Shown: positions 44,620 to 56,136 of the stretch, piece after piece
Numbering within the stretch: the first letter of the stretch is position 1
Layout: every line of letters begins with the position of its first letter
Source: Mastigamoeba balamuthi
Lineage: Eukaryota > Evosea > Mastigamoebida > Mastigamoebidae
Direction of reading: 5' to 3'
Assembly (NCBI GenBank): GCA_902651635.1
Contig: CACRSC010000103.1
Location: 41,292 to 105,291, forward strand
Length of the DNA: 64,000 nt
Translations under genes and position numbers: made by a program
Notes under the pieces: generated by a model
Database searches by the model: none
Told to the model about the DNA's origin: nothing
What the model saw: only the letters and a program-made list of their open reading frames with translations

Positions 44620-45660
44620 GAAATGTGTCATTCGGAATTTTCAATATTCGATTCAGGATCTGATCATGAAGTATCTATATCTCTTAGTGCTAAATATGTT
44701 TCTTACAGAGAAGCAGAGATGGAAGATTTGGTTCCTGCACTCACACCCCAAGGGCCCTCAGTGGGGAAAGAGGCGCATTGCACAGTACATGCACTGTGGG
44801 CTTGGATCAACCCAGCACTGGATGAAAACCCGGCCCAACACTGTGGCCACAGCACCACCAACCAAGAGAGCAAGAAGGGCAACTTCAGAGGAAGAGGACA
44901 AACGGATCCTATCCAGGGCCAAATCCAAGCCACCTCACTCAGCTGCTGCTCTGCACAGATCCCTTCACCTTCAGACTTCTGTCTCTACTATTTACCAGCA
45001 TTTGCATGCTGCTCAGGCCAAGTTTCAGGCTTCACTATTTAAGTCATTATTACAAATTGCTCATCAACAAGCTCACATAGATTTTGCACAGGAAAGTCTG
45101 CTGCGAGATTGGAGATGTATGGTTTAGTGATGAGACAACATTTTGGCTGGGTGGATCAAAGGCAAAGCACTGGTAAGTATCTGGTCATCGATTACTTATC
45201 AGGAATTGAAGTACCCCCAGAAGGTACAGGTTTGGGGGTGCTTTTCTTCACATGGATTCGGAAAGCTTCATTTTTACAGGGAACTGAATTCCGAAAAGAT
45301 GTGTGATATCTATCAGAAAGCACTACTGCCATCCATCAGACAGGTATATGAAGAGGATCATGTTGAGTGGCTTCTTGCAGAGGACAATGATAGTGAGCAT
45401 AGAAGTCAATTGTGCTGCCAATGGAAGAATGACCATAATGTACATACTCTGCCCAGGCCAGCATGCAGCCCTGATTGTAATGGTATTGAAAATTTTTGTG
45501 CCATTCTGAAGGCCAGGGTTAGTGAGTTAATCCAAACCCTCGTTCTCTTACTGCCTTGGTTCACTGTATTAGAAATGAGTGGAGACAACTCTCAATGGAG
45601 TTTGCCCAAATGTTGGTAAACTCAATGCCCTCTCATTTACGGGCAGTTATTGAGGCAAAA
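44620..45660 (+). mobile_element. Degenerate Tc1/mariner transposon
   Basis: Fragments in shifting frames carry the Tc1 transposase plan: paired HTH (TSEEEDKRILSRAKSKPPHS, SVSTIYQHLHAAQ), the first catalytic Asp in WFSDETTFW (~45120), the second in LAEDNDSEHRSQLCCQW (~45380), and the third acidic residue in SPDCNGIENFCAILKARV (~45470). The spacing fits DD34E. Stops and frameshifts after LGGSKAKHW and within the N-terminal part disable it. Terminal inverted repeats were not found, so the limits are approximate. Confidence 0.82.
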
Positions 45661-46169
45661 GGAGAAAAAACAAATAACCTAAGATCAGTTTTTTTCTGGG
45701 TACGGATATTGTAATAGGTGAAATGTATGGAAGAATTGAACATCGTTTTTAAATAGAGGACAGTTGATAGTGATTTCTACTGTAGTACTGCAATGCAATA
45801 AGACCATTGATGAGTTCAGGTAGCAGGTGATAATAGGCTGTATGCAATGAAGCTCATCATTCATTGGAGGAGCCCCTTCTCTTCAGCAAAGACAGTACCT
45901 GAGAGTGCCTTCTTCCTTCCATAGCTTTGGGAAAGAGCCTCTAAAGTGCTCCAAAAGGCAAAAAAAAATACGCAGAAAAAGGCGAAAACGCCTGTTTTCG
46001 GGATTCTTTGGGTTTATTCGCAATGCAAGGTGAAGAAAGATATCGCTTGCTCCGCATCCAGGACGGATGTCCATTATTGGCACTGACGGGACTCTGCAGA
46101 ACCTCTGCTGAAATAGTCCTGTGTCCCACACACTGGCTGGAAGGATTGGGCCAAGGGTGCTCTCAAGCA
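45661..46169. other. Intergenic region downstream of the Tc1 relic
   Basis: About 500 bp without recognisable gene; a mix of AT-rich element flank and sequence leading into the duplicated ankyrin 3' end. Confidence 0.4.
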
Positions 46170-46335
46170 GGAATGCACTCGAGGGAATCGTGCATACAGT
46201 TCACGAGTGGGTCAGGAGTGGCTACCATGGGAGGCGTGTGACCCCGGGTGGTTGCCCTTCAACCTGTATTCAGAGCGTCTGTCCCTCTTTCTAGCAGTTT
46301 CTCACTGGAAATCAAATGCACGGGTACTGTTGACT
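46170..46335 (+). pseudogene. Decayed 3' end of the ankyrin gene
   Basis: It aligns base by base with 41650-41817, the last ~55 codons of the ankyrin gene at 39755-41817. It includes CAGAGCGTCTG, CAGTTTCTCAC, CTGGAAATC and the stop in GGTACTGTTGACT. Several indels and substitutions break the frame. Confidence 0.75.
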
Positions 46336-46484
46336 TGCCCTGGCCCTCGGCAGGGGCTCTGCTGTGCTTTGTGGGTAGGGGCTGGGTGAGGAGTACCCTA
46401 CTGGCCGAGGAGAGTTGAACAGATGTTGCTAGCCAGCCCGTCTCTCAGGGCAGCTCAGAATCAGTGAATAGCAGCAGCCCAAAC

Positions 46485-47882
46485 TCAGTGGGGCGGAGTG
46501 CCCTCCACGGGAGGAGCCTCGTGTGTTGCTTGGGAAGCCTCATGCTTCGTGTCGGCCTTGGCGGGCTCGGATTCAGCTTCCTTGTCATCGCGGGCCAGTT
46601 TCTTGTTACGGTACTGCCCGAAGATGATGAGGCTCAACCCAACGACGATGGGGATGGCCCCGAGGTCGTTGAGACCCGGCTTGTCCATGTCGTCGACGCC
46701 AGCGGCGTTGAGAATGCTGCAGAGGACGGCCGTGGTCAGGGGCTGCACCACCAGGTACGCAGAAACAATAGTCGCGTCGGCCCACTGAGTGGAGTGGAGT
46801 GTGAGGCAGTGGAGGACAAGGTCTCGGGTGGGCTGCGCGACCTTGTTGGCCCAGGTCAGGAGGCTGTAGCTCAGCAGCGAGCCCAGTACGACAGCAGAGG
46901 CGAGGGCACCCAAGGCCTTGGCGGACATGTGGAACGCGCTGCCGTCGCAGTCGGAGCACAGCTTGTTGAGGGCTGTACGCCAGAAGTCCACGACTGCGTT
47001 GGCCACCAGCATCATCAGCGCTGCGATCACGTAGGCCCATCCTATTACTGTCGTCGGCCTGTACCCCCTCGACTTTGGCAGTTCGCCTCGATAAAATTGG
47101 CAATGTGCAATTGAATTGCGAAATTGAGGAAAACAGAACAGCAACAACAACGGCTGTCTGGCTGAGGGCACCTTGAGGAGGGGCTTGGAGGCGATGACGT
47201 AGAGCGAGGTTGCGAGGCAGTTGAGGAAGAAACAGATGTTGGCGGGGATGCTGGAGCTCATGGAGGAGCCCGACTTGCCGTAGAGGACCATGAAGCAGGC
47301 GCCTCCCACCGACAGCAGGATCCCGACGACGTTGTACGCCGTCGCGCGCTCCCACCTGATCGAGAGCGCGATGACCGTCGTGAAGACGGGCTGCGTCATC
47401 TGCCAGAGCGCCGCCGTCGTCGCCGTGTCTGCGAGCTTGAGACCCACGATGTAGCAGAGCTGGTTCACGAACAGGCAGCCGCCGGCCAGCCCGAACAGCC
47501 ACAGGTCGCGCGCGGCCGGCAGGCGCCTGTCGAACGCCGAGGCGAAGGCCAGCAGCACGGGCCCCGCGATGGCCTCGCGGAGCAGCGCGAAGAAGACGGG
47601 GTTGGTGCCCTCGCTCATGCCCAGCTTGCCGACGACCGCGTTGGCCCCGAAGCACACCTGCACCGCCAGCAGCGCCCCGTGCACCAGCAGCAGCGACGGG
47701 GGCGTAGCCGAGTTGGCGCTGGTGGGCTCGGCGGACGTGGCCTCGCCGTGCGGCGCCCCGTCGTCGTTGGTGTCCGCCTCTCCGTCCCGCGGACGTTTCT
47801 CGACGTCGACGACACGGAGCTCGACCAGTGGCGAGGGGCCGCCGGGGGTGGCGGGGGGGTCTTCGCAGCCGGGGCGATGCAT
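46485..47882 (-). CDS. EamA-family drug/metabolite transporter, paralogue 1
   Basis: Three exons (47172-47882, 46842-47072, 46485-46784) give 413 residues. The whole stretch also reads open because both introns (99 and 57 nt) are multiples of three without stops. Paralogue 2 has introns of other lengths at exactly these two positions, which is why I remove them. After a ~65-residue acidic cytosolic leader come ten predicted TM helices in two EamA repeats (LREAIAGPVLLA, ALWQMTQPVFTTVIAL, NCLATSLYVIASKPLLK; then GWAYVIAALMMLVANAV, IVSAYLVVQPLTTAVLC). The highly charged C-terminal tail has ~45 residues. It is a DMT-superfamily membrane transporter of unknown substrate; plant WAT1-like proteins are the nearest analogy. 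Confidence 0.85.
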   Translation of the reverse strand: MHRPGCEDPPATPGGPSPLVELRVVDVEKRPRDGEADTNDDGAPHGEATSAEPTSANSATPPSLLLVHGALLAVQVCFGANAVVGKLGMSEGTNPVFFALLREAIAGPVLLAFASAFDRRLPAARDLWLFGLAGGCLFVNQLCYIVGLKLADTATTAALWQMTQPVFTTVIALSIRWERATAYNVVGILLSVGGACFMVLYGKSGSSMSSSIPANICFFLNCLATSLYVIASKPLLKVPSARQPLLLLFCFPQFRNSIAHCQFYRGELPKSRGYRPTTVIGWAYVIAALMMLVANAVVDFWRTALNKLCSDCDGSAFHMSAKALGALASAVVLGSLLSYSLLTWANKVAQPTRDLVLHCLTLHSTQWADATIVSAYLVVQPLTTAVLCSILNAAGVDDMDKPGLNDLGAIPIVVGLSLIIFGQYRNKKLARDDKEAESEPAKADTKHEASQATHEAPPVEGTPPH

Positions 47883-48546
47883 GACGCTGCGGGGTGCGGG
47901 AGCGTGAGTGTTGGCGAGGCTGGAGCGTTGGGAGGTGTGGGGAAATCGCCATTAATCAGTGTCGTCGAGAAAAAAGTACGGACCTGCAGGCATTTTTCTC
48001 CGTCGGTGGGCGTGGGGGCCCACTGGACTTCTCCGCTGCGCTGGTGTAGTGGCCGTGGCCCCGGCTGACGCGCTGGCCGAGGGTTGCTGACGCTGGCTGG
48101 TGGGGAACGAAGACTGGGGAGAGGCACGGAGGGACACTGGGAGGCGGCGAGGGAGAGGTATGTGTCACGGAAATGTATGTTCCAGGATGTTCGCTGCGTG
48201 TGTGCACTTTCCTCCAAAGAAACCTCAGCTGCCAGGGAAAGAAGGTATATCTGTTCGCGGTTCTGCGAGGGATTCCAAATCGGGAGTCCAGGATGCAAAC
48301 CGAGGTGGTCGAGTTTCCATTCGCAGCAATTGCAGGTTACTTGCGCCCCACCGAAATCTGCGTGGTGTGCACCAGATATCAGGTCATAAAACGATGATTG
48401 CTGAGGAGGAAGAAGATACTCGCTGACGTGGAGCGCCGCGCTTCTGTTTTCGCCCTTTTTTCCTGCGCACGTCGGCATTTCTCTGCCGGTTATTGATTGG
48501 TTCACTTCATTCTGCCAAGGACCCCCCCCCCCTCCCCACTCCCCAG
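47883..48546. promoter_or_regulatory. Divergent promoter region, transporter 1 and Na+/H+ exchanger
   Basis: 664 bp between divergent start codons; both genes encode membrane transporters. A poly-C tract lies just before the exchanger start. Three short open frames here have no support. Confidence 0.45.
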
Positions 48547-51406
48547 ATGTCGTCGTCAGGGTCCGAGGGCGTGGCCCTGGGCAGCGACGTGGTGTCGCTG
48601 GCGTTCATTGTGCTGCTGATCGTCAGCGTCGAGCTCTCGATCCTCTTCTCCTCCCTCCGCGCCCTCCAGTGGCTCCACGAGGTCCTCCGCCCACCCACCC
48701 CCTGCGCCTCCGCTGCCACGCGATTCCGCCTGGCCCCGCCCAGCCCCCGCGGGCCCCGTGCCCCCAGCGGTGCTTTTGCTGCGCTGCCGCTGAGCTCTGC
48801 GCTGCGTTGTTGCCCTGTTTGTTGTGTTGCGCTCTGTTTGTTGTGCGCTGCTGCCTCCCCTGTGCTGCCCGGCGGTGGCGTCGGTGCAGTCGACGGCCGT
48901 GCTGGTGTTCGGGGCGCTCTGCGGGGCGGCGGCGCACAGCGTGTCGAGCCTGGCGGCGGGCAGGGTGCCCGAGAGCCTCTTCAGCGAGTGGTTCTACAAG
49001 GTCCTCTTCCCCCCGATCATCTTCAACGCCGGTGCGGGATCCACTCTGCCTGCGCTCCCCTGCCGCTTTTCCTTCTCTTTCTTCCGCCATCCTTGCCGCT
49101 TTTCTCACGGTTTTCCAGGCTTCACCATGAAGAAGGCACGTGCCCCCGGCCACCCGCCGCTTTGGCCCCCTCCAGATCCGGCACGGAACCGCGGGTTGCC
49201 GGCGCTTTTCCGCACGCGGAAGTGCTGACTGACGGTTTTCCGACTGTGCACCTGTGTTGCTGAACAGAGGATGTTCATGCGGAACATCGGGACCATCAGC
49301 CTGTTCGCCGTGTTCGCGACGGTCGTGCAGGCGGTCGTCTTCGGCGTGGCGCTGTACTACCTGCCGGGCGTCGGCAGCGACGACCTCGTCGAGTGCCTGC
49401 TCTTCGGGACGCTGATGGCCTGCAGCGACGCCATCGCGACCATCGCCGTGCTGCTCGAGCAGAACGTCGACCCGATGCTCTACAGCGTCGTCTTTGGCGA
49501 GACGGTCCTCAACGACGCCGTGGGCATCGCGCTCTACCGCACGCTCAGCAAGTTCGTCGGCAAGAGCATCGACGGCCGCGTCGTCCTCGACATCGTCGCC
49601 GAGTTCTTCAAGGTACGTCTCTTCTTTCTGCTTCGGCTTTTGTGTTTGTCCAGTTGCGTGGACTGTGTGCTGTTTTCTGTTGTTGTTCCAAAAGCAAAAA
49701 TGCCGCTCTGTTTGCGTCCCCTGCACTTTGTGTCTTCCTGGCGTGCTTCTGTGTTGGCGACTTGGTTTGCTCTCGAAATGAAGTGTGAGGTTTGCCTGTG
49801 CTCTAATCCCCCTCCGGTTATTTGGACGGCAGCGTCAAGTCGTCTGGCTGTCTTGGCTGTCGTTTGTTACGTCGTTTGCTCCCCGTCGCCTACACGCGGC
49901 AGTGCTGGCGCGATGTGAGTCTTGTGGCCAGGGCGTTGCTGGCACCGGCACATGAGTTTGTGTTTGCGTTTGCGTTGCTTCCGTTTGCGAGCCACCGATT
50001 GAATGTGCGTCTGTCTGCGCGGTGGTGCTAACGATCGGCAGGTCGTCGCCGCGTCGTTCGGCATCGGGCTGGTTGTCGGGTACAGCTGCGCGTTCCTCAA
50101 GGCGCGCCAGAAGAACCTGAACCTGTCGCCTGTCTACGACATCAGCGTCATGCTGCTCTTTGCGTACTTTAGCTACTCGCTCGCCGAGTGGCTCGACATG
50201 AGCGGCGTGCTCTCCCTGCTCGTCTGCGCCATCGTCATGTCCCACTACTGCTGGTACACCATCTCCTCCAAGACCCGCGTCGCCTTCTTCACCGCCTCGA
50301 TGTACCGCCCCGCCCCCCGCGCCTTTGTGTCAACCGTTTCTGACGGGTTTTCCAGGACGCTGGACTACTTCGCCCAGAACACGGTGTTCTTTGTGCTGGG
50401 CTTCACGCTGTTCTTCCGCCCGGACCCCTACAACAAGCAGTTCTGGAGCATCAACCTCATGTGCTTCTCTGTGGTGCGTTCCGGGGGCGCTGCTCTGCGG
50501 CGTCGCTGACACTCGGCGGCCGGCTGACGGGGGCGGGGGGCTCTCGTGCGCAGTTTCTGCTGCTGGCCGTGAGGGCCGTGAGCGTCTTCCCGCTCTCGCT
50601 GGTCGCGAACCTGTTCAGGACGAACAAGCTGACGCTCAAGCACCAGGTCGTCCTCTGGCTGTGCAACCTGCGCGGTGTCGTGGCGATGCTGCTGGCCGTG
50701 GGCCTCACGACGCCGCACCGCCAGCTCTTTGTCAACGCCACCTACGTCTGCATCTTCTTCACCAACATCGTCGTCGGGTGCTCCCCCCGCCCCCCTCCCC
50801 CGCTGCCGTTGGCGCTGTGCCCACGTCTTACCGCGAGTGGTGGTCTGGCTGCCCAGTGTCGCCACCAAGCCGATTGTGGAGGCGCTGGGCGTGAAGAGCG
50901 ACGTGGACAACGCAAACGTCCTGGACCCCATGGAGCAGACGCAGAACCAGCGGGGCTCCATGATCCTCCCGTCGCGGCTGCAGCTGGCCTGGTACTACAT
51001 CGACAACAAGTGAGCGCCCCTCCGCGACGCCCGCCCCTCCCTCTCCTCTGCCCGCTCACCTCGCTGTCCCCGCAGGATCCTGAAGCCCCTGTTCGGAGGA
51101 ATGCCCAAGGGCGAGGACGCCAGGAGGACCGTCAAGGAGCAGATCCACCTCAGGGAGACCAGCGAGCTCCTGCAGCCGCGCTTCGGCGCCATCGCGGGGC
51201 CGATCGCCGAGAGCAGCGTGACGCAGCAGGAGCCGTCCCCCGTCAACTGCGCCGGAGGCTTCGCGGCCGTCGACGAGACCACCTCGCTCCTGGCGCAGCA
51301 GAGGGCCAGCCTGCTCAGGTCCACGCGCTCCCTCAGCATCAGGCAGTCGTCGGGCTCTAGCAGCGACTCGACGACGCTCCAAGTGGACGAGGACTTGCAG
51401 CCCTGA
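48547..51406 (+). CDS. Na+/H+ exchanger (CPA1, SLC9-like)
   Basis: Nine exons (48547-48681, 48890-49031, 49119-49135, 49268-49612, 50042-50301, 50356-50473, 50554-50777, 50857-51009, 51076-51406) give 574 residues. Exon 3 is only 17 nt and ends at a GC donor (AAG|GCACGT), forced by the family motif PPIIFNAGFTMKKRMFMRNIG. Hallmarks: KVLFPPIIFNAG, the ion-site ND in FGETVLNDAVGIALYR (~179), and LKHQVVLWLCNLRGVVAMLLAVGL. About 11-12 TM helices are followed by a ~120-residue Ser-rich cytosolic tail. The catalytic ND pair points to electroneutral exchange. It is most like organellar or plasma-membrane NHE6/7/9 and NHE8 types and would control luminal or cytosolic pH. The second TM region is short compared with animal NHEs. 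Confidence 0.88.
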
Positions 51407-51533
51407 AGCCCCTTTTTTGCAGATTAGATCCGAATTAAACAGCAAAGTCCAAATTGTTGTCGATTGCGTTTGAATTCATTTCGAGGTACCCTGCGGTCCC
51501 CGTGCTGTGCCGCTGGCTGAGTTTGCCACAGCT
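51407..51533. other. Convergent 3' spacer
   Basis: 127 bp between the stops of the exchanger and transporter 2. It contains an AT-rich stretch (GATTAGATCCGAATTAAAC) that could serve 3' processing for both. Confidence 0.35.
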
Positions 51534-52905
51534 CTAAACCTGGGGGGCCGCCTGCTCCTGCGCCTGCTGCGCTGCCTTGTCCTGCTGCTCCTGAGCCTTC
51601 TTGCTGCGGTACTGCCCGTAGACGATCAGCCCGAGGCCGACGACGATGGGGATGGCCCCGAGGTCGTTGAGCCCCGGCTTGTCCATGTTGCGGACGCCTG
51701 CCGCGTGGAGGACGATGCAGATGACCGCCGTGGTCAGGGGCTGCACCACCAGGTACGCCGACACCACCGACGCGTCCACCCACTGATAGCCGTCCAGCCA
51801 GTATTTCGAGCATCGGGTCTCAGCCGGTGCTGCGAGAGAGGCTGGGCCGCACCTTGTTGGCCCAGGTCATGAGGCTGTAGCTGATGAGGGAGGCGAGGAC
51901 GATGGCCGAGGCGAGGGCTGCCAGGGCCTTGGCCGACATGCGGAACGCGTCGCCGTCGCAGTCGGGGCACATCAGCCCGAGCCCCGCCGGCCAGAAGTCC
52001 ACGACCGCGTTGGCCGCCAGCATCAGCGTGGCCGCGACCATGTACGCCCACCCGATGACCGTCGTCGGCCTGTACCCCCTCGTCTATCGGTCGTTTTTGT
52101 GTTTTTCCCCCGCCGCCGCCCCGAGACACGCGTCCCATAATCGCCAGCCCGTTCTCAGTCGGAAAACGGCTCAGAGGCGGAGGCGCCCGGCGGGCACCTT
52201 GAGGAGGGGCTTGGAGGCGATGACGTAGAGCGAGGTGGCGAGGCAGTTGACGAAGAAGCAGACGTTGGCGGGGACGCTGGCGCTGAGGGCCGAGCCGGCG
52301 GCGCCGTAGGCGACCACGAAGCAGGCGCCGGCCACCGAGACGGCGATGCCCACGGCGTTCCACGCGGTCAGGCGCTCCCAGCGCAGCGCGAGCGCGAGGG
52401 CCGTCGTGAAGACGGGCTGCGTCATCTGCCAGAGCGCTGCCGTCGTGGCGTTGTCGGCGAGCTTGAGGCCGACGATGAAGCAGAGCTGGTTGGCGAACAT
52501 GCAGAGCCCCGCGGCAGCGAACGCCCACGCGTCGCGCAGCTGCGGCAGGCGCCGCTCGCCCACGGCAGCCAGCGCCAGCAGCACGGGGCCCGCCACGGCC
52601 TCGCGGAGCAGCGCGAAGAAGACGGGGTTGGTGCCCGCCCCGAGGCCGAGCTTCCCGACGACGTTGTTGGCCCCGAAGCAGACCTGCACGGCCACCAGCG
52701 CCCCGTGCACCGCCAGCAGCGACGGGGCGACGCCGGGCAGCGGGCGGCCGGCCGTCTCGGCAGAGGCGAGCGAGTTGAGCGAGTGGCAGGCGTCCGGGGG
52801 GCTCGGGGAGCACGTGGGGCTGCCCTGCGAGGCGGGCGACACGAGGGGCGCCCTCTCCTCGTCGTCGGCGTCCGGGCGGCCGGTGCCGGCGTTGTCCTGC
52901 GTCAT
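51534..52905 (-). CDS. EamA-family drug/metabolite transporter, paralogue 2
   Basis: Three exons (52198-52905, 51853-52083, 51534-51782) give 395 residues. Intron positions are the same as in paralogue 1 (after NCLATSLYVIASKPLLK and after MTWANK), but here the introns contain stops, which confirms both. Ten TM helices in two EamA repeats, an acidic leader of ~65 residues and a Gln-rich tail (QDKAAQQAQEQ). The core is about 70% identical to paralogue 1 by eye, so the two arose by local duplication before or after the exchanger came to lie between them. It belongs to the DMT superfamily; substrate unknown. An upstream in-frame extension exists, but the ATG at 52905 gives the same leader length as paralogue 1. 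Confidence 0.86.
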
Positions 52906-53118
52906 GCCTGCTAGGATCGATGTGGCTGGGCGGGTGCTGGCGGTGGCAGCGCGCTGGGGCCGTGCGGGGTGCGACGGTGTTGCGTGCAGGTGCCGCAATG
53001 CTCGATTAGTTCGGGGGTGTGGGGAAAAAAGTGCCCGTTGATCGGGAAAAAAAGAGCACAACAGATCGCTGTATTCGCTCGATTCCTCAATAGTATCTTC
53101 GCCCCCCATGACATCACA

Positions 53119-55169
53119 TCACGGCTCGTCGCCGCGCTCTACCCCCTCCTCTACGTCCGTGTCGCTCGCCGCTGTCTGGGCCGCGGGCGACCTGGGGTCC
53201 GCCACGTCGGCAGCGCCATTTCCGGCCAGCAAATCCTCCAGAGCCATCCTGATGTCATCCCCACGTCAGTCAGGATACGCGGGAAATATCTCCCCCCTGA
53301 CGAAACCCATCCGGAGAGGGAAACCCCCTGCTCTCCCCTGCGCACCTCGACGCGTCGAACCTGCTGTCCTCCTCGGGGCACTGCGCCGCGTCGATCGCCT
53401 GCTGCAGCAGCCTGTCCTGCTCCTCGATGATCTGCACGCACTCTGCGAGCCGCCTGCCCTCCTCCGTCTCGGCTGGGCGCCCAGCGGCCACCCCGGCTGC
53501 CCCGCCCGCCTCGCCCGGCGCCACCGCTGCCCGGACCCTCGCCCGCAGCGCCTCGAGCCTCGCCGCCAGCGACGCGTGGCACATCTGCGCCGGCATCTCC
53601 GCGCACGACTGCGCAGCGGCAGGCTCGCACAGCGTCGGGGGCCCGTGCACAGCGCTGAGCTCCTGCAGCTGCAGCTCGAACTCCCTGCACGGGTTTCACG
53701 GCCCAACGGCACGGTTATTGCCGGTTCCGCAACGCACACGGCTCTTGCCTGAGGTCCTGGCGCAGCAGCTCGTTCTCGCTGAGCAGCGAGGCGACCCGCG
53801 AGTCCCAGGCGCTGGCCACAGAGGCCCTGAGGTCCTCGTCCTGCGCCAGAAGGGGGGCGGGCGCGTGAGCGGCCAAGGGCCCGGCGAGAGGGTCCGCTAC
53901 AGGGGCTGCCGACGCAACGATTCGCTTCTGGTCGGGCCACTCGGCGCGCCTCGCCGACGCCGGGCGGTGCAGGCCGCGCGGCATGTCGATCGAGGGCGCG
54001 TGGCGGGCCTCCTGCTTGTCCATGATCTGCCTCCTCAGCCGCTCCTGCAGCCTCTCGAACTCCTTCTCCCTCTTCTTCATCTCGTGCTGCGCGCCCCCCG
54101 GGGAGCCAATGTCAATTGAATTGATTGAATTGGAGGGTCTTGCAGGGAAAGGGGAGGAGCGAGCGGACGGCAAACTGCGTGTTCTTGGCTGCGACGCAGC
54201 TGAGGGAGCGCGCCAGCTCCTCGCGGTCGGCCTCGGCCCTGGCCAGCTGGCGCCGTGCAGCGGCCTCTGCAGCCCTCGTGGGCCGCAGCGCAGGCGTCAG
54301 TCATCCCGACCTCCCTTCTCGCCCGCCCCGCCCCTCCCTGGCCCTCCCTCTCCCGCGGTGTGCCCCGTGCTCACTTGATGCGGCCCTCGAGCGCCGCCTT
54401 GTCCTTGTCCGCCTGGACCAGGCCCTCGCGCTGCTTCGCCTGCGGTGCGTCCCGTGAGGGGGGGGTGGGCTGAGGGAGGGAGACGCGGTGGAGATGCGGT
54501 GGGGGCAGCACCACCAGAGCCCGCAGCCGCTCCCTCTCGAGCGACAGCATCTTGCACTGCTCCTCCGACGCCGCCCTCCCCTCCGACGCCTCCTGCGGCC
54601 GCCGCGCGCGATGGCGGGTGAGGGGTGGGGGGTGGAGGGACGAGCGGCTGGTCCGGTTGACGCCACCGCCTCTCTCGAGAGAGAAGGGGTAGTGCAGGGT
54701 TCCCTGTTGCAGCGGCTCCCTGGCGTGCCTTGTAGCTCGCGAGCAGCGTGTACATGCAGTCGACGGCGGGCGCAGGGAGGTCCTCGGGCACGCGCCGCAG
54801 GCCGAGGGCCTCGAGCGACCTGTTCAGCACCCGCGCCGGCGCGCAGTCGCACGCGGCGTCGGGCGGGGGCAGCGGCACTGGCAGGCCTGGCAGCGCCGCA
54901 GGGGCGGCAGGGGCAGCATAGGAGGCATAGGCGGCAGGGGCGGCAGGGGCAGCATAGGCGGCAGGGGCGGCAGGGGCAGCATAGGCGGCAGAGGCGGCAG
55001 AAGCGGCGAAAGACGCGAAGGACGCGGGGGCGACGGGGCCGCCGAGGACGCTGAGCGAGCTCAGGACGCTCGGGGCGCTGCCGAGCGCCGGGGGGACGGC
55101 CCCCGGCGGTGTGGCGGGGTCACCGAAGTCGTCGTCCTCGAGCGCCGCCCACAGTGCCGACTCGTCCAT
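53119..55169 (-). CDS. Coiled-coil protein resembling ADIP/SSX2IP/Msd1
   Basis: Seven exons (54729-55169, 54515-54592, 54375-54439, 54169-54274, 53749-54086, 53346-53684, 53119-53248) give 498 residues. Introns 1 and 5 use GC donors (AAG|GCACGC and CAG|GCAAGA), and only these keep the coiled-coil frame. An acidic start (MDESALWAALEDDDFGD) and an Ala/Pro/Tyr repeat region ([16 protein letters not shown]) precede VLNRSLEALGLRRVPEDL, which resembles the N-terminal part of the afadin/alpha-actinin-binding (ADIP) domain. Long coiled coils follow, including EKEFERLQERLRRQIMDKQE, typical of that domain's end. Animal and fungal members anchor microtubules at centrosomes. A generic coiled-coil protein is the alternative. 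Confidence 0.6.
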
Positions 55170-56136
55170 TGCGCTGCGCTGTTTGGCGCCAAAATCTCCT
55201 CTGATTCGCCCAGCGGCAATCACGCATATCTCGATCGCAAACCACACCCCCGCGTATCCAGCGAAGCTGTATGGATGCATCGGTGACGAAAGAAGAAGCT
55301 TCGCAGAATTGTCTGGGTCACTCCCATGATCGATCTCGGAATGTGAAGTCGCCCCGGGGGCGTTCGAGAAAAGACACGTGCCCGAAGAAGCCACGCGCCA
55401 CGTGCCCCCCAGGAGAAGGAGGGGATTCGGCAGACGCGGCGGGAACTCCGCATGCTGGCCGCTACGGTAGATGAGGCGCGCCGCGCCGAGCACACAGATG
55501 GCGATCGAGAGGCGAGTGTGGACTACCGAAGTAAACGGACGATATATAACTCGTTTGTGCGTGAAATGGAGGGGTGAGAGCGGCAGGGGCAGCAGCAGCA
55601 GAGCCGCCGTGAGCGCTCGGCTCCCAGGGCGCACGAGGGTGGGGGGCACCCCCCTCCCTCCTGCCCCCTGCGAACCTCGCCGCCCACGGCCGCCCGGCCT
55701 GCGCGCCCCCGCCGCCGTCGTCGTCGACGCGTACTAGCCAGACAACACAGAGTCATCACGATCCGTTCACATTCGTCTTCGTCCGCGCGCGTCGTCGCCG
55801 CCGCAGCGCGCCCGCGACCCCCCGGTGAGCGGGGCGCGCAGGACGCNCGGCAGGGGCAGCAGCAGCAGAGCCGCCGTGAGCGCTCGGCTCCCAGGGCGCA
55901 CGAGGTGGGGGGCACCCCCCTCCCTCCTGCCCCCTGCGAACCTCGCCGCCCACGGCCGCCCGGCCTGCGCGCCCCCGCCGCCGTCGTCGTCGACGCGTAC
56001 TAGCCAGACAACACAGAGTCATCACGATCCGTTCACATTCGTCTTCGTCCGCGCGCGTCGTCGCCGCCGCAGCGCGCCCGCGACCCCCCGGTGAGCGGGG
56101 CGCGCAGGACGCGCGGGCGGCAGAGGCGTCGGCGCT
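55170..56136. other. Intergenic region with an N join and duplicated flanks
   Basis: 55170-55580 is the upstream region of the ADIP-like gene. 55581-55846 and 55848-56112 are the same ~266 bp twice (offset 267, one G missing in the second) on either side of the N at 55847. The unduplicated remainder leads into the eIF1 stop. The real spacer is probably ~270 bp shorter. Confidence 0.75.

Noticed and set aside
50778-50856. Acceptor at 50832 for exchanger exon 8
   Set aside because: It puts the following sequence out of frame; the CCCAG acceptor before 50857 keeps the phase.
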